64,000 nucleotides of DNA, from assembly GCA_032173965.1 (NCBI GenBank), contig JAVUNC010000004.1:25273001-25337000 (forward strand). Reading direction: 5' to 3'. The position numbers were made by a program, and so were the translations under genes. The notes beneath the pieces were generated by a model. That model did no database searches, was not told where the DNA came from, and saw only the letters and a list, made by a program, of their open reading frames with translations. Source of the DNA: Sitta carolinensis. Taxonomy: Eukaryota > Chordata > Aves > Passeriformes > Sittidae. Positions 28,790 to 40,759 of the stretch are shown here, piece by piece (position 1 is the first letter of the stretch; each line of letters begins with the position of its first letter).

Positions 28790-29060
28790 CCTGAGATGCA
28801 GCTCAGTACCTGAGTCGAGGCTGTGGTTTGGCAGCTCCCTGGCAATAGATACAGGCCCTTCCATCCCGCCACGCTCACTCACAGGTGTGCACATCCATTT
28901 CCTCAGAGCTCCTACACACAGTGATGTGATTCTCATGCCCTCACTCCCCATCACTAACAGCAGTGTTAGGCAGTCTGGATGTCACCACGTGTATAAATAA
29001 AACGGAGTAAGCGTGGCCAGGCTGTGGAAGGGGCGTGGAGTAAGGGGATAGTGATCACTT
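28790..29060. promoter_or_regulatory. CpG-containing islet with promoter-like motifs
   Basis: About 270 bp that is more GC-rich and has more CpG than the surrounding AT-rich DNA. It has an E-box CACGTG (28987), an adjacent TATAAATA (TATTTATA on the minus strand) and CCACGCCC (KLF/Sp-type box) on the minus strand about 40 bp upstream of that. No open frame or repeat family is recognised. It lies about 4.6 kb past the KHDRBS2 stop. It may be an enhancer, a weak promoter or neither. Confidence 0.25.
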
Positions 29061-31509
29061 GGCTTTATGGCTGTAGCTCTGTCACTCTGAATGGAGGCTG
29101 AGGACCTCACTGAGCTACAAAAGCATTGCCAATATCCTCTGTGGTGAGGTCAGATAAACTGTGTTTCCTGAGGTTCTTCATTTTTTCCTATGAAGATTTA
29201 AGATCTTTGTTTAGACACTGTAAGATAAGCTGAATAGGAAAGAGCTACATGGTGCTGCTTAACTTTCTAATAAAAGTTGCTGCTCTAGAAATATTTAATT
29301 TTTTCAGTTAGAATGTTTGTTGAATATATGCAAAAAGGCTGCTAAACAAAATATAATTTTTCTGATTTAACTACTAAAAATGTGCTAAAAACTATATAGC
29401 AGTACTTTCTTCTAAAGATCAAACTGTTCTATATATGAGATCAACCCCGACCAACAAAAAACCTTAGAAATATCTGAACAGAAATTTTGCATTTTTAACT
29501 TCTCTTTCCCAGTGTTTTCACTTATTTATTTTGGTATTTTATATTGCTTTTTTCTTCATATTGCAAACAAAATTAATTGGTAAGTGAATTAAGCCAAATA
29601 AAATGTTTGGGTGGTGACAAGTGTCTTGGAGTGATCTGTAGCATGAGTGAAATTACATGTTTTCTGGTAGTGGACCTAAGTTTTCAGGACCTCACAATTG
29701 TGGTTGACCTGATGGTGGATGTGTGGAATATGTCACAGCTTTTCATGAAGACAGCTGTTAATTAGAATAACTAGACCTTCTTTTTACTCTCTCAAAAATT
29801 AATAGAGTGGAATATGTTTTTACTAAGACATAAACTGATTAACTGCAAGTCTTCTTCAGAAACAGTCGTGAAATATGCTTTTAGTTAGCACTGAAGAGCA
29901 CATGCAGTCTTGGGTAATTTTTCATACTATTTTCCTGAAAATCAATAGAAAGAATGTTCGCATAAACAGTTGCCTGCTTGCACTGACTTAACCTACTTTT
30001 CCAAAATAAATTTTATGTAAGAATATTTCACAATGAATCCTTTTACTGAGGTTTTCTTCCATTTAAAAATATTTACACAAGTAATGGCTATAAAGTAGAC
30101 TTGGAGATAGGAATATTAAAGGACTCTGCTCTGCTATAAAGCTATATTTATTGAAGTCCATCCTCAAGGAGTTCACAGCAGTTACCCTCACATAAAAATG
30201 TGATTCACAAGTGAGAAATTAATTTTATCTACTTTGCCCTGGATCTTGCATCAGGTATGATGTGCTCACAGCTTTGTGTTATTAATCATTCCAGTAAGGC
30301 ATATGAGCATTTCCTGGAACACTTATATAGTATATATATAATACATAACAATCTATAATCACAGTTATATCACTTTGAAACGAGCAATGGAAAGTGTTTT
30401 TATTTTGTGCAGAGATACATACTGACCGAAGCAAATTAGTGTAACTACATGCAAGGTGGGTAGATGGAAGATTTTCCTACAGTGGTACACTCACACTGAC
30501 ATGACTGTAATATGCAGACAAACCATAATGCCATACTATATCACTCTGGTCTGCAGGGTGGTTGTAGCACATCAATAAAACCAATTTATAAACATCTTGA
30601 GGCAACTCTTTGGAGAGGAAAATTAAACCCTTTATATCTTGTTATACAACACAACTTGTGATTTGTAACTGTGGAATACCACCATAGCTGGAAAATGTTA
30701 CATCATCCTGACCACAGTCATGGGAAAAGATGTCAGAGTAATAAATGTGTCTAGGATTGTGTATTTGTGTAATCTTATGTCGTTAAGAATGATGATGAGA
30801 ACTTGTACTTTTTGTATTGTGATTAGGTTCACACTTCTGAATCCATAGACAAAGTTGTAACTGAGCTGAATATTTTTTTGTTTCCAGCAATGACATTTGT
30901 CTTCAGCCAAAAATCTCACATATAACCTGAAGTCTATTTAAGAAGGTCATCCAAGGTACACGTTATGTTTAAATGTATTTAACAGAGAAATGTAAGAAAT
31001 ACCTCCATCCATGCCATACCTAAATGTCCCTGCCATTCTAAAGCATAAAAAAGAAAAAACCTACCAAGCATAAGAATAAATAACAGACTTCCTGTCTCTA
31101 TAGAGATGTATTTCTCATAGGAAGAAATGTTAAATATTTTTAGAAGCAAAGACAAGATAGCATTGCATTGCATTTTAATTTGCTCTGTGACTAGCCAAAA
31201 TGTAGGCATGCTTTTAATAAACAGAAGCTCATGTTTTTAGCAAGAGCAGTTATAAAGTACACCAACTTAATATTCACCATTAAAAGGCTAGATGACAAGA
31301 CTTTTATTGAAATGAAGAGTATCATAACAGACACGTAAAAGTTTTGATTGTCATTATGCCATAATCACTATGCTGATACACAGAGAAACACTGCAGGAAA
31401 GACATTTATTTTAAATCTGTAGCTTGAATATGTCATTGTACGTTAGTAAAAACAAATGCAGAGATAAAACAGGAAATAGGAAAACCCCCTGAGATGCAGC
31501 AGAACTTAC

Positions 31510-31560
31510 CTGACCACATCCCAGCAGATCTGCTGCTTAGCTGTCCAGTGCCTGTGAGTC
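31510..31560 (-). other. Candidate exon downstream of KHDRBS2 last exon (51 bp, unproven)
   Basis: The sense strand shows a pyrimidine tract (ctgtctcactatttcag), a 51-bp segment and a strong donor (GTCAG/gtaagt). The segment is a multiple of three. In the phase left by the 47.7-kb KHDRBS2 exon it is fully open (GLTGTGQLSSRSAGMWS) and leaves the same phase at its end. It lies 2.0 kb past the normal stop, so it would be used only if the terminal exon were skipped, or as part of a separate minus-strand noncoding RNA. No continuing exon was identified. Confidence 0.3.
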
Positions 31561-31564
31561 CTGA

Positions 31565-32605
31565 AATAGTGAGACAGAATAAACTCAATGTAACCATCAT
31601 GTAGCCTACAAAATTCACTATAACACTTCAAAGGACAAAACATACTCATCATAAACTATTCAAAAAGAGCTAGCATGCAACTCCAGCTGCAAGAGATTTT
31701 GTTCACAAACTGAACAGCAATCGGCCTGTACTTTAGTTGCATCAAAAAAGTAAACCAATCACATTGACAAAAAGCCACTGTAAACAAAAAGACTGTATTG
31801 AAAGGATTAACAGTTTTGGCATCCCTACCATCAAGTCTTCTGTTCTTTTTTTTTCTTCATCAAAATTTAGGTTATATATTTGTTGTTAGAGTTGCAAGAG
31901 TTGCATTACTATTATTGTTAATTTTAGTTCTGTTTATTACCTTGAGGGTTATATATTGTAGAATAATTTTGTTGTCACTAGTTAATGTTAATTAGTTGTT
32001 TTAATAGCCTATATACCTATTTGTTATCTTTTGGTAGGTTTACTTTTTTAACTATCAGTAACTTAATAACTGAGAATATTTTACATTACTGTTGCATACT
32101 CAAAATTACAGAGTTACTATTAGTGTTACCTGTTTAACGTTTAGTCATCCTTTGAGTCCTGCGACATATTTCCTTAATAATCATCAGCCATCAAGTCTGA
32201 TAGTCTCAAAAGAAATATCAGCCCTCTAAACTGCCTTCAAGGGCGGTGATATTTAGCACTGAAAATTACAAATAAAGTTTTTGAAGTTGAGTACCAACAG
32301 CTGGGCAGTGACACTGATGATTTGTTTATCAAGACAAATTGTTATATACTACAAAAAATGCAGTCAACGCACTCTTCTGAGTGAAAACAAATAGGTGAAT
32401 CTATGCAATGCTTACATGTTGAATGGGATATTTAATGTGCGGGGAAACTCAAAGGTTGAAGAACTAGCATTTAGACAGTCTAACAGTGGTAAGTGGTAAT
32501 CTTACCTCTTTAAACTCCATTACATTCTCACGAGAGACATGCTAATACAAACAAGTCAATCAGAGTTTGTGTTTAGCAAGATCAAGCTTAAAGGATAGTT
32601 TAAAA
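31565..32605. other. Sequence just beyond the KHDRBS2 poly(A) candidates
   Basis: AT-rich and without recognised repeats. It could belong to a longer KHDRBS2 3'UTR. The short hydrophobic open frame at 31.80-32.00 kb is low-complexity and not supported as a gene. Confidence 0.5.
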
Positions 32606-32609
32606 TCCA

Positions 32610-32615
32610 TTTATT
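32610..32615 (-). promoter_or_regulatory. KHDRBS2: Candidate poly(A) signal, distal
   Basis: A second AATAAA on the KHDRBS2 sense strand lies about 990 nt past the stop. The following 45 nt are not notably GU-rich. It is an alternative to the proximal hexamer, and either or both may be used. Confidence 0.3.
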
Positions 32616-32896
32616 GTTCTAAAGCATTTTTTTCCATTAACATGTTATACATTAGTGGATACTAACCATGATTCATGTAACAGTTTAGTTTGTTAACTTT
32701 TATATTATTTAACAACCAGAAGTTATTAATACAACTTTTAAAGTCTTACACAAAAAATCTTAAAACAGGCTTGGGTTCATTTTTGTATTTTTTATATAAA
32801 AAACATTTTAGGCATCTCTTGAAAAAGAAATAAAGCAGGCATTTAAAGCTAGAAAACAAGTGATTCCAAATTTAGTTTGTTACAAAAGGTTTCAGC

Positions 32897-32902
32897 TTTA
32901 TT
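32897..32902 (-). promoter_or_regulatory. KHDRBS2: Candidate poly(A) signal, proximal
   Basis: The plus strand reads TTTATT here, which is AATAAA on the KHDRBS2 sense strand, about 700 nt past the stop codon. No clear GU-rich downstream element is visible, and the hexamer is common in AT-rich DNA, so this is a candidate only. Confidence 0.35.
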
Positions 32903-33600
32903 GACAAATTATGGCAAACATATTTGACAAAATTATGGTTTCCTATTTAGAGAAGCTTACACATGGAACTTTAAGTGATTTTTTTTTTAACAAATACAGG
33001 TTAAAACACTGAACAACTTCAGTTAGCTACATACATACAGTAGCTGCTTGTTTTCAACCGCATTAAAACATCATTTAAAATTAAATTTACAAACTTAATA
33101 TCGAGCATCTTAATCTAAACTAACATATATTAAAAAAGACAGGTTAAAACATCTTATCTACAGCTTGATTATTGTCTGTCTCGAAAAAAAAATCAAACAA
33201 AAACCCCAAAAAACCCAAACATATTACAGTCTTTCAGCAACCCTAAACAGAAACTCAGGCTTAACTAGTATGTAGAGATTCTCAAGAGCTGTAACAGTGT
33301 CATGCTTTTTAGTTACACACAGCAATGAATACAACCAACAGAACATCATCTTTGAATAGTTTATATAGACAATGCTTGCCAAACGTTTTTTGTCTCTGTT
33401 TTTTAAGTCCGTGTTATAAAATAATACTAATGCAAATGTCACGCCAATGTTATAGGAAATACAAGTAGTACATAGGATAATAATGAGCAGTAATCCCTAG
33501 GATAGAAAAGAAATGGACTATTACTTGTCTTGTTGCTGTTTATGTGGAGACCACAGGCTATTAATTGTCTTTGAGATGAGGTCACAGATGAGGAGGACCT

Positions 33601-33698
33601 TCAATATCTACCATAGGGGTGTTCCCTGTAACCCCCTCTGGCTGACCTTGGAGGTGGTGCCTTTAGGCTGGAACGGGTCGTGGCCCATTCTTCTTGTG
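33601..33698 (-). CDS. KHDRBS2: KHDRBS2 terminal coding exon with stop codon
   Basis: The 98-bp coding part starts after a long pyrimidine tract ending gtttttag. Its first two bases (CA) complete an alanine codon with the G left by the previous exon. It reads QEEWATTRSSLKAPPPRSAR then GGYREHPYGRY and a TGA at 33603-33601. The end matches the C-terminal tail shared by Sam68-like proteins, in which the basic/aromatic RxxxGxYREHPYGRY segment serves as nuclear localisation signal. The EEWATTRSSLKAPP stretch separates KHDRBS2 from KHDRBS3. No frameshift or internal stop is seen, so the gene looks functional. Confidence 0.96.
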
Positions 33699-36600
33699 CT
33701 AAAAACAGAAGAGAAAAACAAGTTTTGTAAATATCTAAAATTGAAAGAACAAAGGGATGCCACTGCTAATGGCTGTCAAAATTCTTGAGGGTTCTGGCTG
33801 AAAGCTATAGAAAAATAAAATGAGGATGGTGTTATCATCCATTCCTTTATCCTCCCACAAAAAAACCTACAGAAAACTAACCTACTTATCTACACAGGCA
33901 ACCTGTCTATCTTAGGAAGAAAAAAAAAGCCTTACACCTTCACTTTCAGCAAAGAATGAATAACTACTGTGTTGGCGGTACAGTCAGCTCTGGAAAAGTC
34001 ACTGCATTAGTCTGAGAGTTCAGAATTTATTTGATGTTTTGAGTTTCTAGTATTTAAGTTAAAGCAAAAATTTGAGCAGCATTTAATGCAGTTGGTATGG
34101 TAACAAAATGGGGAGTTGAATCATGAAAAGATAAGAAAGATATGTTTGATTTTTAACTTCCATTTGAGACTAAAAGAAAGAAAATATTGCAAGAAAAATG
34201 TGTAGAATGAAGCTACCACATTAAGCAAGAGGAGATTTTACTTCGCAGTATCTTTAGAACACTTTCAAATTTGGAGAATCAAATATGCTCAGGAAGAAGA
34301 AGCTAAAATCTGTAAGTCTAGTTCAGTGTTTACAATGCTTCTACAAATCTTCTTCTTCCTCCCTGACGTGACGTTTCTGGAATTTAACCCTCCCAAAGGC
34401 GCAATAAATAAACTCCCTACAGTCCTGGTCCAGCAGTTGAACACAAAACTTAAATTATTTCCTAAATCAGCCAGTGGGTCATCCCATGATTTCTGGCTTT
34501 GTCTTCCACTGACTTCAACTGATGATACTTAGAGTGATTAAAATGGAAATGCACAAACCGCAGTGTATCCTATCGTGCCAGAGTGCAACATTGCTGGTAT
34601 CTTGGTTTAGCTAATGACTGCTGACTTTTGTGGCCAGTGAGAACATAAACAGCTGTCACGAGGCAAAAAAATATTAAATGGTTAAATCAGGTGTCAAATA
34701 TTCCTTTTGGAAAAATATGTGACTTTGAGAAATGAAAATATAAAGCATAAAAACCCTGTTAAAATTCTGAAAGCTATTTCTTATCTGCAAGATGTCTTCT
34801 CTGCAACTACACTTCATTATCTCATTGCTTTGAGGTATGAAGGGAATAGCAGCTGTAGAGCTAAAGTGAGTTCAGGCTAGCATGTATGGAGTGGGCATCT
34901 CTGGAAAAGATTTGGTAGCAGTTGATCTTGCTATGGAACAAGGAACACTCCTACTGTGATTTTTTGGTGCACTCCATTTATTTTGTTTCTCTTTGAGTTC
35001 TTCAGGATGCTCTCTTTTTGAATATCAAGGGTTTTATAGTCACATGAAATCAAAGTTTACTGTGGAAAGCTACTGCCTAGAGGGTTGAAGAAGAGGCAGC
35101 CAATATGACATAGTTCTAAATCCTGAGGTCTCTCATTCTCAAAGGGAATAAGTTTCTGTATAGTGAATTTAAAAATCCTGCCTCTGCAGCATCTATCATT
35201 ACACCCTTTAAAAATGGCATTTTGCTGTAAATTTTTTCCAGCTTCAATTACCGTTTGCCGAAGTGTTACTACATTTTCAGAGGCGCCTTGGGGACAAGAG
35301 AGATTTTTATGGAAAAGAGAAATTTCATTTATATAAATGAAAATGACTGAAGTAGTAAAAATAGTCTGTAAATGTACAGTACAAAGACAAGTAAATTTCT
35401 TGCTCCTTTTTAGTCTCCTCACAATTGTCCAGATTGAAGCACCTTCATATAAAGGTGAAATCTGCAGTCTTTTTGGTAGTACTCATGCAGTAAAATATAT
35501 TACCAAGTGGAGGAAACCACTTTTCCTTGACTGTTCTTAGAGCAAATTGCTCCTGTGACTGTACCAGCTTCTGATACGGAACAAAAATGAAATCATAATT
35601 TGTGGTACAAGCCTCTTATGCTCTTTTTTTCAGTAACATGGTGGACCTCTTTGCTTGATTTCAAACTTTAGCACCATCACTGAAATATGATGTGACAGTT
35701 GACAGCTGACAGCTCCTGTCAATATTGCATGATAGACTCTACTGTATTAACAGGTGAATCCATAGTCGAAACAGATCTGGAAGTTTTGTGACTACAGCCT
35801 TCAACTGGGAAAACCCTGGTGTCTACCACTCATACAGCAGTAAAGGATTATATATTTATTGTGGAGAAAGCAAGATAGGGAGCAGCTCTATCAAGAGTCT
35901 CTGAATTGCACTGTGCCAGTATATTACTAGATGCAGCTATACCAAAAAAAGAAATCAGATTGCTAGTGTTTTTTTAACTAGAGGGGTTTCTAATGAACAA
36001 CAATATACCTGCATGCTAGTAATTAAAGGTTCCTTGACATAAAAGTTGTTCCTTCATGTCTTCCTTCCAGAACTCCAAGGTATCCTTTTTCTTTCAGCAC
36101 CAAGGGAAGAAAGGGAGCTCCTGAGAATGGAAATCTCTATCTTTAGGAACAATCTTAAAAGGCTGGAGTTCTATAGATTATGTCAGCAGTCACACAGAGA
36201 TTTAGGTAGCTTGTTGGGTAGCAGAAGGGTAGAAAGTTTGATTACCAGGCTGAGTTTCACTGTGAAAACAGGGGAACAGCGAGTGAGCCTGGTCTTTCTC
36301 TGAAAGGCTGTGCCAAAAGGGGAAGGAAAGAGAGCCTGAACATATTTCACCTTAAGAAAGTGACATGTTAATGAAATGAAAACCAAGAGGCATTTCAGGT
36401 GAAGAACAGGCAATAGCTGAAGTGTTGGAGAGAGAAAGGTTATTGGGAGAACTGCAAAAGTCTGCCCAAGAGCTTAAGAAAGGTGCAGGGTCGTTGTTGT
36501 GTTCTAATGCTGATTCCTTTTCCTTTTTTCTCATTTCTGTGAAGAGAAACCCTGTGGAGTCTGACCTTTCCCTTCCCTCGGTGACATCCAAACTTCCATC

Positions 36601-37962
36601 CAGTCTTTCTCTTCTAGCAGACCACACTCACTCCCTGTCCTTTTCACTTCTGACCATCTCCAGTGCTATTAGGTGTCAAAGACCATGGCTAAAAAGAAAT
36701 CCACACAAACAGCTTAATAACTGAGGGCTGAGGGTTCAGTTTTTTCAGGAATTTGGTGTTATTGTCAACTTTGCCATTCTTAGTTAAGGAGAAATATTTT
36801 ATGTTTTGCTTTCAGAAACTAAAAGTATAAGTTATTGCAGCATTCTGGAAACTTAAGAGAGTTTACAGGTGAGGAATCTGAAGGATTGCTTTGGGTGTGA
36901 TAATGTAATAGCTACTTTGCTAAGAAATGTGAAGACATGGGCACAACCCTTTTAATTACACTGCATATTTCTTTCAATCTGCTATATGCTCCTGTAAATT
37001 GGTATTTTAAGCTTACCTTTAGGATATAAAATTAATTATTATTATCACAGGCAATCAGCACCCTTGGTTTATGCCAATTGAATTTGCATGTTAGTGTTTT
37101 TGCACTGCTTTTTATGGTTCAGATGGACTCATTTAATTTATTGTGTTCGCTGAGTTATAGAAATTTTTCCAGTGTCTATTACAGACATAACTGACAAATT
37201 ACTTGAGGCAGTCTTTAAAGATTATTTTTTGAACAACTGCTAGGACACTCCATAGCTCTAATCTGTTGAAATACAGAATTTTAGTTTGTTTTTTCTTTTC
37301 TTACTGGAGAGTCAGAATAGGCAAAAAGGCCATATAATTTTCTTTGAATATGGGATCAAAACAGTAACATTTATAGCACAGAGAGGGGTACATATGAAGT
37401 TATTTCTTTCTTACTATTTTACCTATGCATTATTGAAAGCACAGAAAAATTCAGTGGTCTATCCATGTGGCTGTCAACACATGCTAAATGTTTTTAAGTA
37501 AAGATCCGAGAAAATCACATAATCAGATACTTTTTTTAGCTCTTCATTTAGCATTCTGCAACCTTATCACTGAATTTTCCAGAACTGAATAAAACTCTTT
37601 CCAATATGCAAAGAGGGAAAAAAATGCAATATTTAAAGGGCAGATCACAATAATGGATGAAATAAAAATAAAAACATATATTAATGGCATGTGATTTACA
37701 TAAGAATATATTATTTTCTAATTAATTTTTATCTACAGTTATTGCTTAGCCTTGGTACTAATCAACACCTTGTCACTTTTTCTTCCTAGTAACTTATTTA
37801 ACATCTGAATATTTCCACAATTACTAGGCACAATGTTCTAATTTCTGGTCAATTATCTTGGACAGGTGGCCAGGAAAAGATTAGGAAGAGCTATTCTGAT
37901 TAGATAGTTAAGATGTATATAACAGCAAGTAGTGTAATGGTTCAATTTGGTTTCTCACTTAC

Positions 37963-38020
37963 CTTTTGGTGTTTTAGAAACAGAAGTTGATTTTGATTCA
38001 GAATAAAACAGTTTTCTTTC
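37963..38020 (-). other. Candidate alternative KHDRBS2 exon (58 bp, unproven)
   Basis: On the KHDRBS2 sense strand a strong pyrimidine tract (gatttttttcccacag) is followed by 58 bp and then AAAAG/gtaagtgaga, a near-ideal donor. It sits inside the last intron. Spliced after the 47.7-kb exon, the frame reads GKKTVLF and stops at 38000-37998, only 35 nt before the exon's end. Inclusion would thus remove the conserved REHPYGRY tail without clearly triggering nonsense-mediated decay. Read from its own first base it is open throughout, but no known upstream exon supplies that phase. It may equally be a silent pseudo-exon. Confidence 0.35.
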
Positions 38021-38059
38021 CTGTGGGAAAAAAATCTCTTTCACTGCATACATGTGGAG

Positions 38060-38265
38060 AGAGTACACTGCACAGGAATTTGGATTACTCTCTCTACTCC
38101 TTGTTTTCTCAGTGACCTTGGACAATTGTTCAATTATTTTGTGGTATGGTTTCCTCGCTGGTAGAATGAGACAGGAATACCTCCCTCCTTGGGGTGTTCT
38201 GAGATCTAATTAATTGCCTGAGCAGTAAGAGAAAAGTGATATAGATGTGCTGAGCAGAAGACCCA
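38060..38265 (+). mobile_element. MIR-type SINE relic
   Basis: TCAGTGACCTTGGACAATTG, GTTTCCTCGCTGGTAGAATG AGA, AATACCTCCCTCC and GGGGTGTTCTGAGATCTAAT follow the MIR core and 3' part in the expected order (GTGACCTTGGGCAAGT, TTTCCTCATCTGTAAAATGG, TACCTACCTCATAGGG, GAGGATTAAAT). It is old and diverged, shared by amniotes, and lies in the last KHDRBS2 intron just beside the candidate 58-bp exon. Confidence 0.7.
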
Positions 38266-40759
38266 GTAGAAGCCAGACATAGCTTTAAAATGAGAACTCT
38301 TAAAATTAGAATGCCTTTCTTTGGACAACTCGATTTGTGCTGTATTTCTTGTAAGCCTCCATAGAAAGATGGATGGAGACAAAATACTACTTGGAAATGG
38401 TTGGAAAATTTGTCCTACACAAGCTAATGACTGAAGCTCAACGAACTGACAAAACCTGTATTTCAGCCCAAAAATCCACACAGAAAAGGTAGCTGCACTT
38501 TTCTTGTGTCATAATTGAACAAGTATATATTATTTTAGACAGAAATACTAGAATAGATTTTTTTTAAAGGAAAACATGCACTTTTTCACTCTTCTGGTCT
38601 AGTTTTGCTTATGTGCAAAGCTTGCAAAATACACAGATTTTTTCTCACTTGATATCTATACATTTTATTATTTTGTGAGAAGAAGAGCTGAAGTGACTCT
38701 TTCAAACCACAAATGGTGCCTTTCTTATTTAAAATTTGGAGTCTTTTGAAAGACAAGAGATGTTTTCAAAACACAGGGTCAAACCAATTAAGCTAGTTTA
38801 CACCATTCTAAGTACCCTTTATTTTACTAAACCTGCATGATGAAATATATACAGCTTAAAAACTAGAAATGCATGGAAAACCTTGTGGTTTCTGAAACGA
38901 TTCTAAAACTTTCTGAACACGGCTATAGCTCTTGAAAAAACCCCTATGCTTGACAGTATCTTCTCTTCAGGAGGGCTAACAATTTAATCTGCCTGGATGC
39001 TCCAACTCTGCTTTAGGGTTGAGAGCTTCCCTGGCTCAAACTGGTAGTGGAGGATCACAGAAATCCCGCAGCTGGCAGCACTGGAGCAGATGAGAGGTGC
39101 TTGTGCAGTGCCCTGTGCCAGCCCTCCCTGCAGGCTGAGTAATTACAGCCAGAGCTGCAGTAATGACCACTGCAGAAAATGATTTCTTAGAAGGCTTCAG
39201 CCACGTTTGAAGTGAACATCTGCCACAGGCTGGGATGGGGCAGCATCAGACTACACTGACAGTGAGTATGGGAACCTGCAATGCCAGAAGGACTAACTCT
39301 TATCAGTGTTGTTAGGAGGTGAGTGTGAATGTTACGGTCTAGAAGGAGTTTTATTTTTAACTTACTTTTCTATTACTGTATGGTCATGCAACATGAAACA
39401 TGCAGTGATATACTGCATCTGGAATTAAATAGATGCACATGAATATTACAGGACTTTTGTCTTAGATTCTCCAGCTCTACAGTTCCCATGGTGCAAGGCA
39501 GTGAAATTACCATTTGAAATATAACATAGGAAAGTTTTGCATGATTTACTTATTCTTAATCTGTCATAGCAAATGATTTATAATTCAGAAGTAATAGAGG
39601 AAGCACAATAAGTTGCTATAAATTAAAATCAATCTTGTGCTAGGTGTAGAATTTTTTTTCATTTTCGTAGCATAACTGCACTACAAAAGTTTTAGTATAA
39701 AGTTTTTATACAGACAGTTAAAAGAATTTGACATGTTTAAATATGGGACTTTCTAAAGAATTATAGTCTAATTGAAACACTGATTTGACAAAACAGCAAT
39801 AGCTCTAGTATCATCTCCACATTAGTCATCATAGCTGAATTCAAAATGTGCTCCTTTCCCTGCAAATTTTAAAAATCATGCTCTTATGAAAATCATAAAT
39901 CTCTTCTTAGGAATGAATGTCACTTGAGATAGAGCTAAGGTGATTCGTCCAGTAAAAGAATTGATAAAATTTTTCAGAAAATCAAGAGAATGCTTTTGTC
40001 AGTTCATTCTGTCCCACAGTAGGAATGCTGCTATCAGTAAGTATAGGAATGATTGAAATAGAAGATTAAAGGAGGGCAATTTATTTGGTGTATCTTCAGT
40101 CCATATGCAGTAGAAATCTTCAATGCCTCCTGTTTCCAGAGTGGAATAAAAAATTGAGTGCTGTATAGGAAGACTCAGGAGCACTTCTGAATTCTCAGGG
40201 CTGGGTGTACACTTTCCTCATGCTGAGCCAGAGACCAGAGGACTCAATCAGCCCACAGAGGAGCACGACACACTCCCCAGAACCAGGGCACATGTATCAA
40301 GGTTGTTAGCAGGGACAGCTTGGGGCCATCAGGATGCAGGTGCTGTATCAATACTAGCACACGGTGCACACCAATAGGGATGAACTGCAGAGGGAAACAG
40401 GTGACACTGAGGACTTGATATTCACAATATAGGTTCTACAGGAATTATTCATTTCAGACTGGCCCTAGTCTGAGACTCTGGAAATGAAATCTCACAAACA
40501 GTTGGGATTGCATCTTTTGCTTTAGTTTTAAACTAGAATTTATCTACTTCAAACCCGCTCAGTGATGTGGAAAGAAGACCCATAAATGCAGACAAGTGGT
40601 AAATCTGCTTCTACAGAATACTCCTGCTCCCATGCTAGTGTAGAAGCATCCAGCATGTGCTAAACAGCGAGCCAGGTGCTCTAACACATCACAAAGCCTT
40701 CACCACAATGGTACAATCTGTGCCTTATTGCCTCTGAGATGCCTAATTAACAACAAGAT

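Larger units (their letters stand above)
14615..31500. other. Non-genic sequence with a few unproven signals
   Basis: This block contains the plus-strand exon-like segment at 17.55 kb, the possible SINE head at 19.7 kb, the three-copy repeat at 20.5 kb and the CpG islet at 28.8 kb, each listed separately. The open frame of 116 codons at 25.13-25.48 kb has no recognisable domain and I take it as chance. The rest is unique AT-rich DNA. Confidence 0.7.
32610..33600 (-). other. KHDRBS2: Probable KHDRBS2 3'UTR
   Basis: The stretch directly after the KHDRBS2 stop is AT-rich and free of CR1, LTR or microsatellite sequence. It carries two AATAAA hexamers in the transcript sense, about 0.70 and 0.99 kb past the stop. 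It also has an unusual cluster of UUAA motifs between 33001 and 33147. The length is inferred from the poly(A) hexamers only. The true 3' end could be at either, or further downstream, where more AATAAA matches occur by chance in this composition. Confidence 0.55.

Noticed and set aside
35057..35422. 121-codon minus-strand open frame in the last intron
   Set aside because: On the KHDRBS2 strand but without flanking splice sites of matching phase or any recognisable motif.
36046..36724. Two adjacent plus-strand open frames (85 and 100 codons)
   Set aside because: Composition is ordinary, no homology is recognised, and there is no exon-like boundary.
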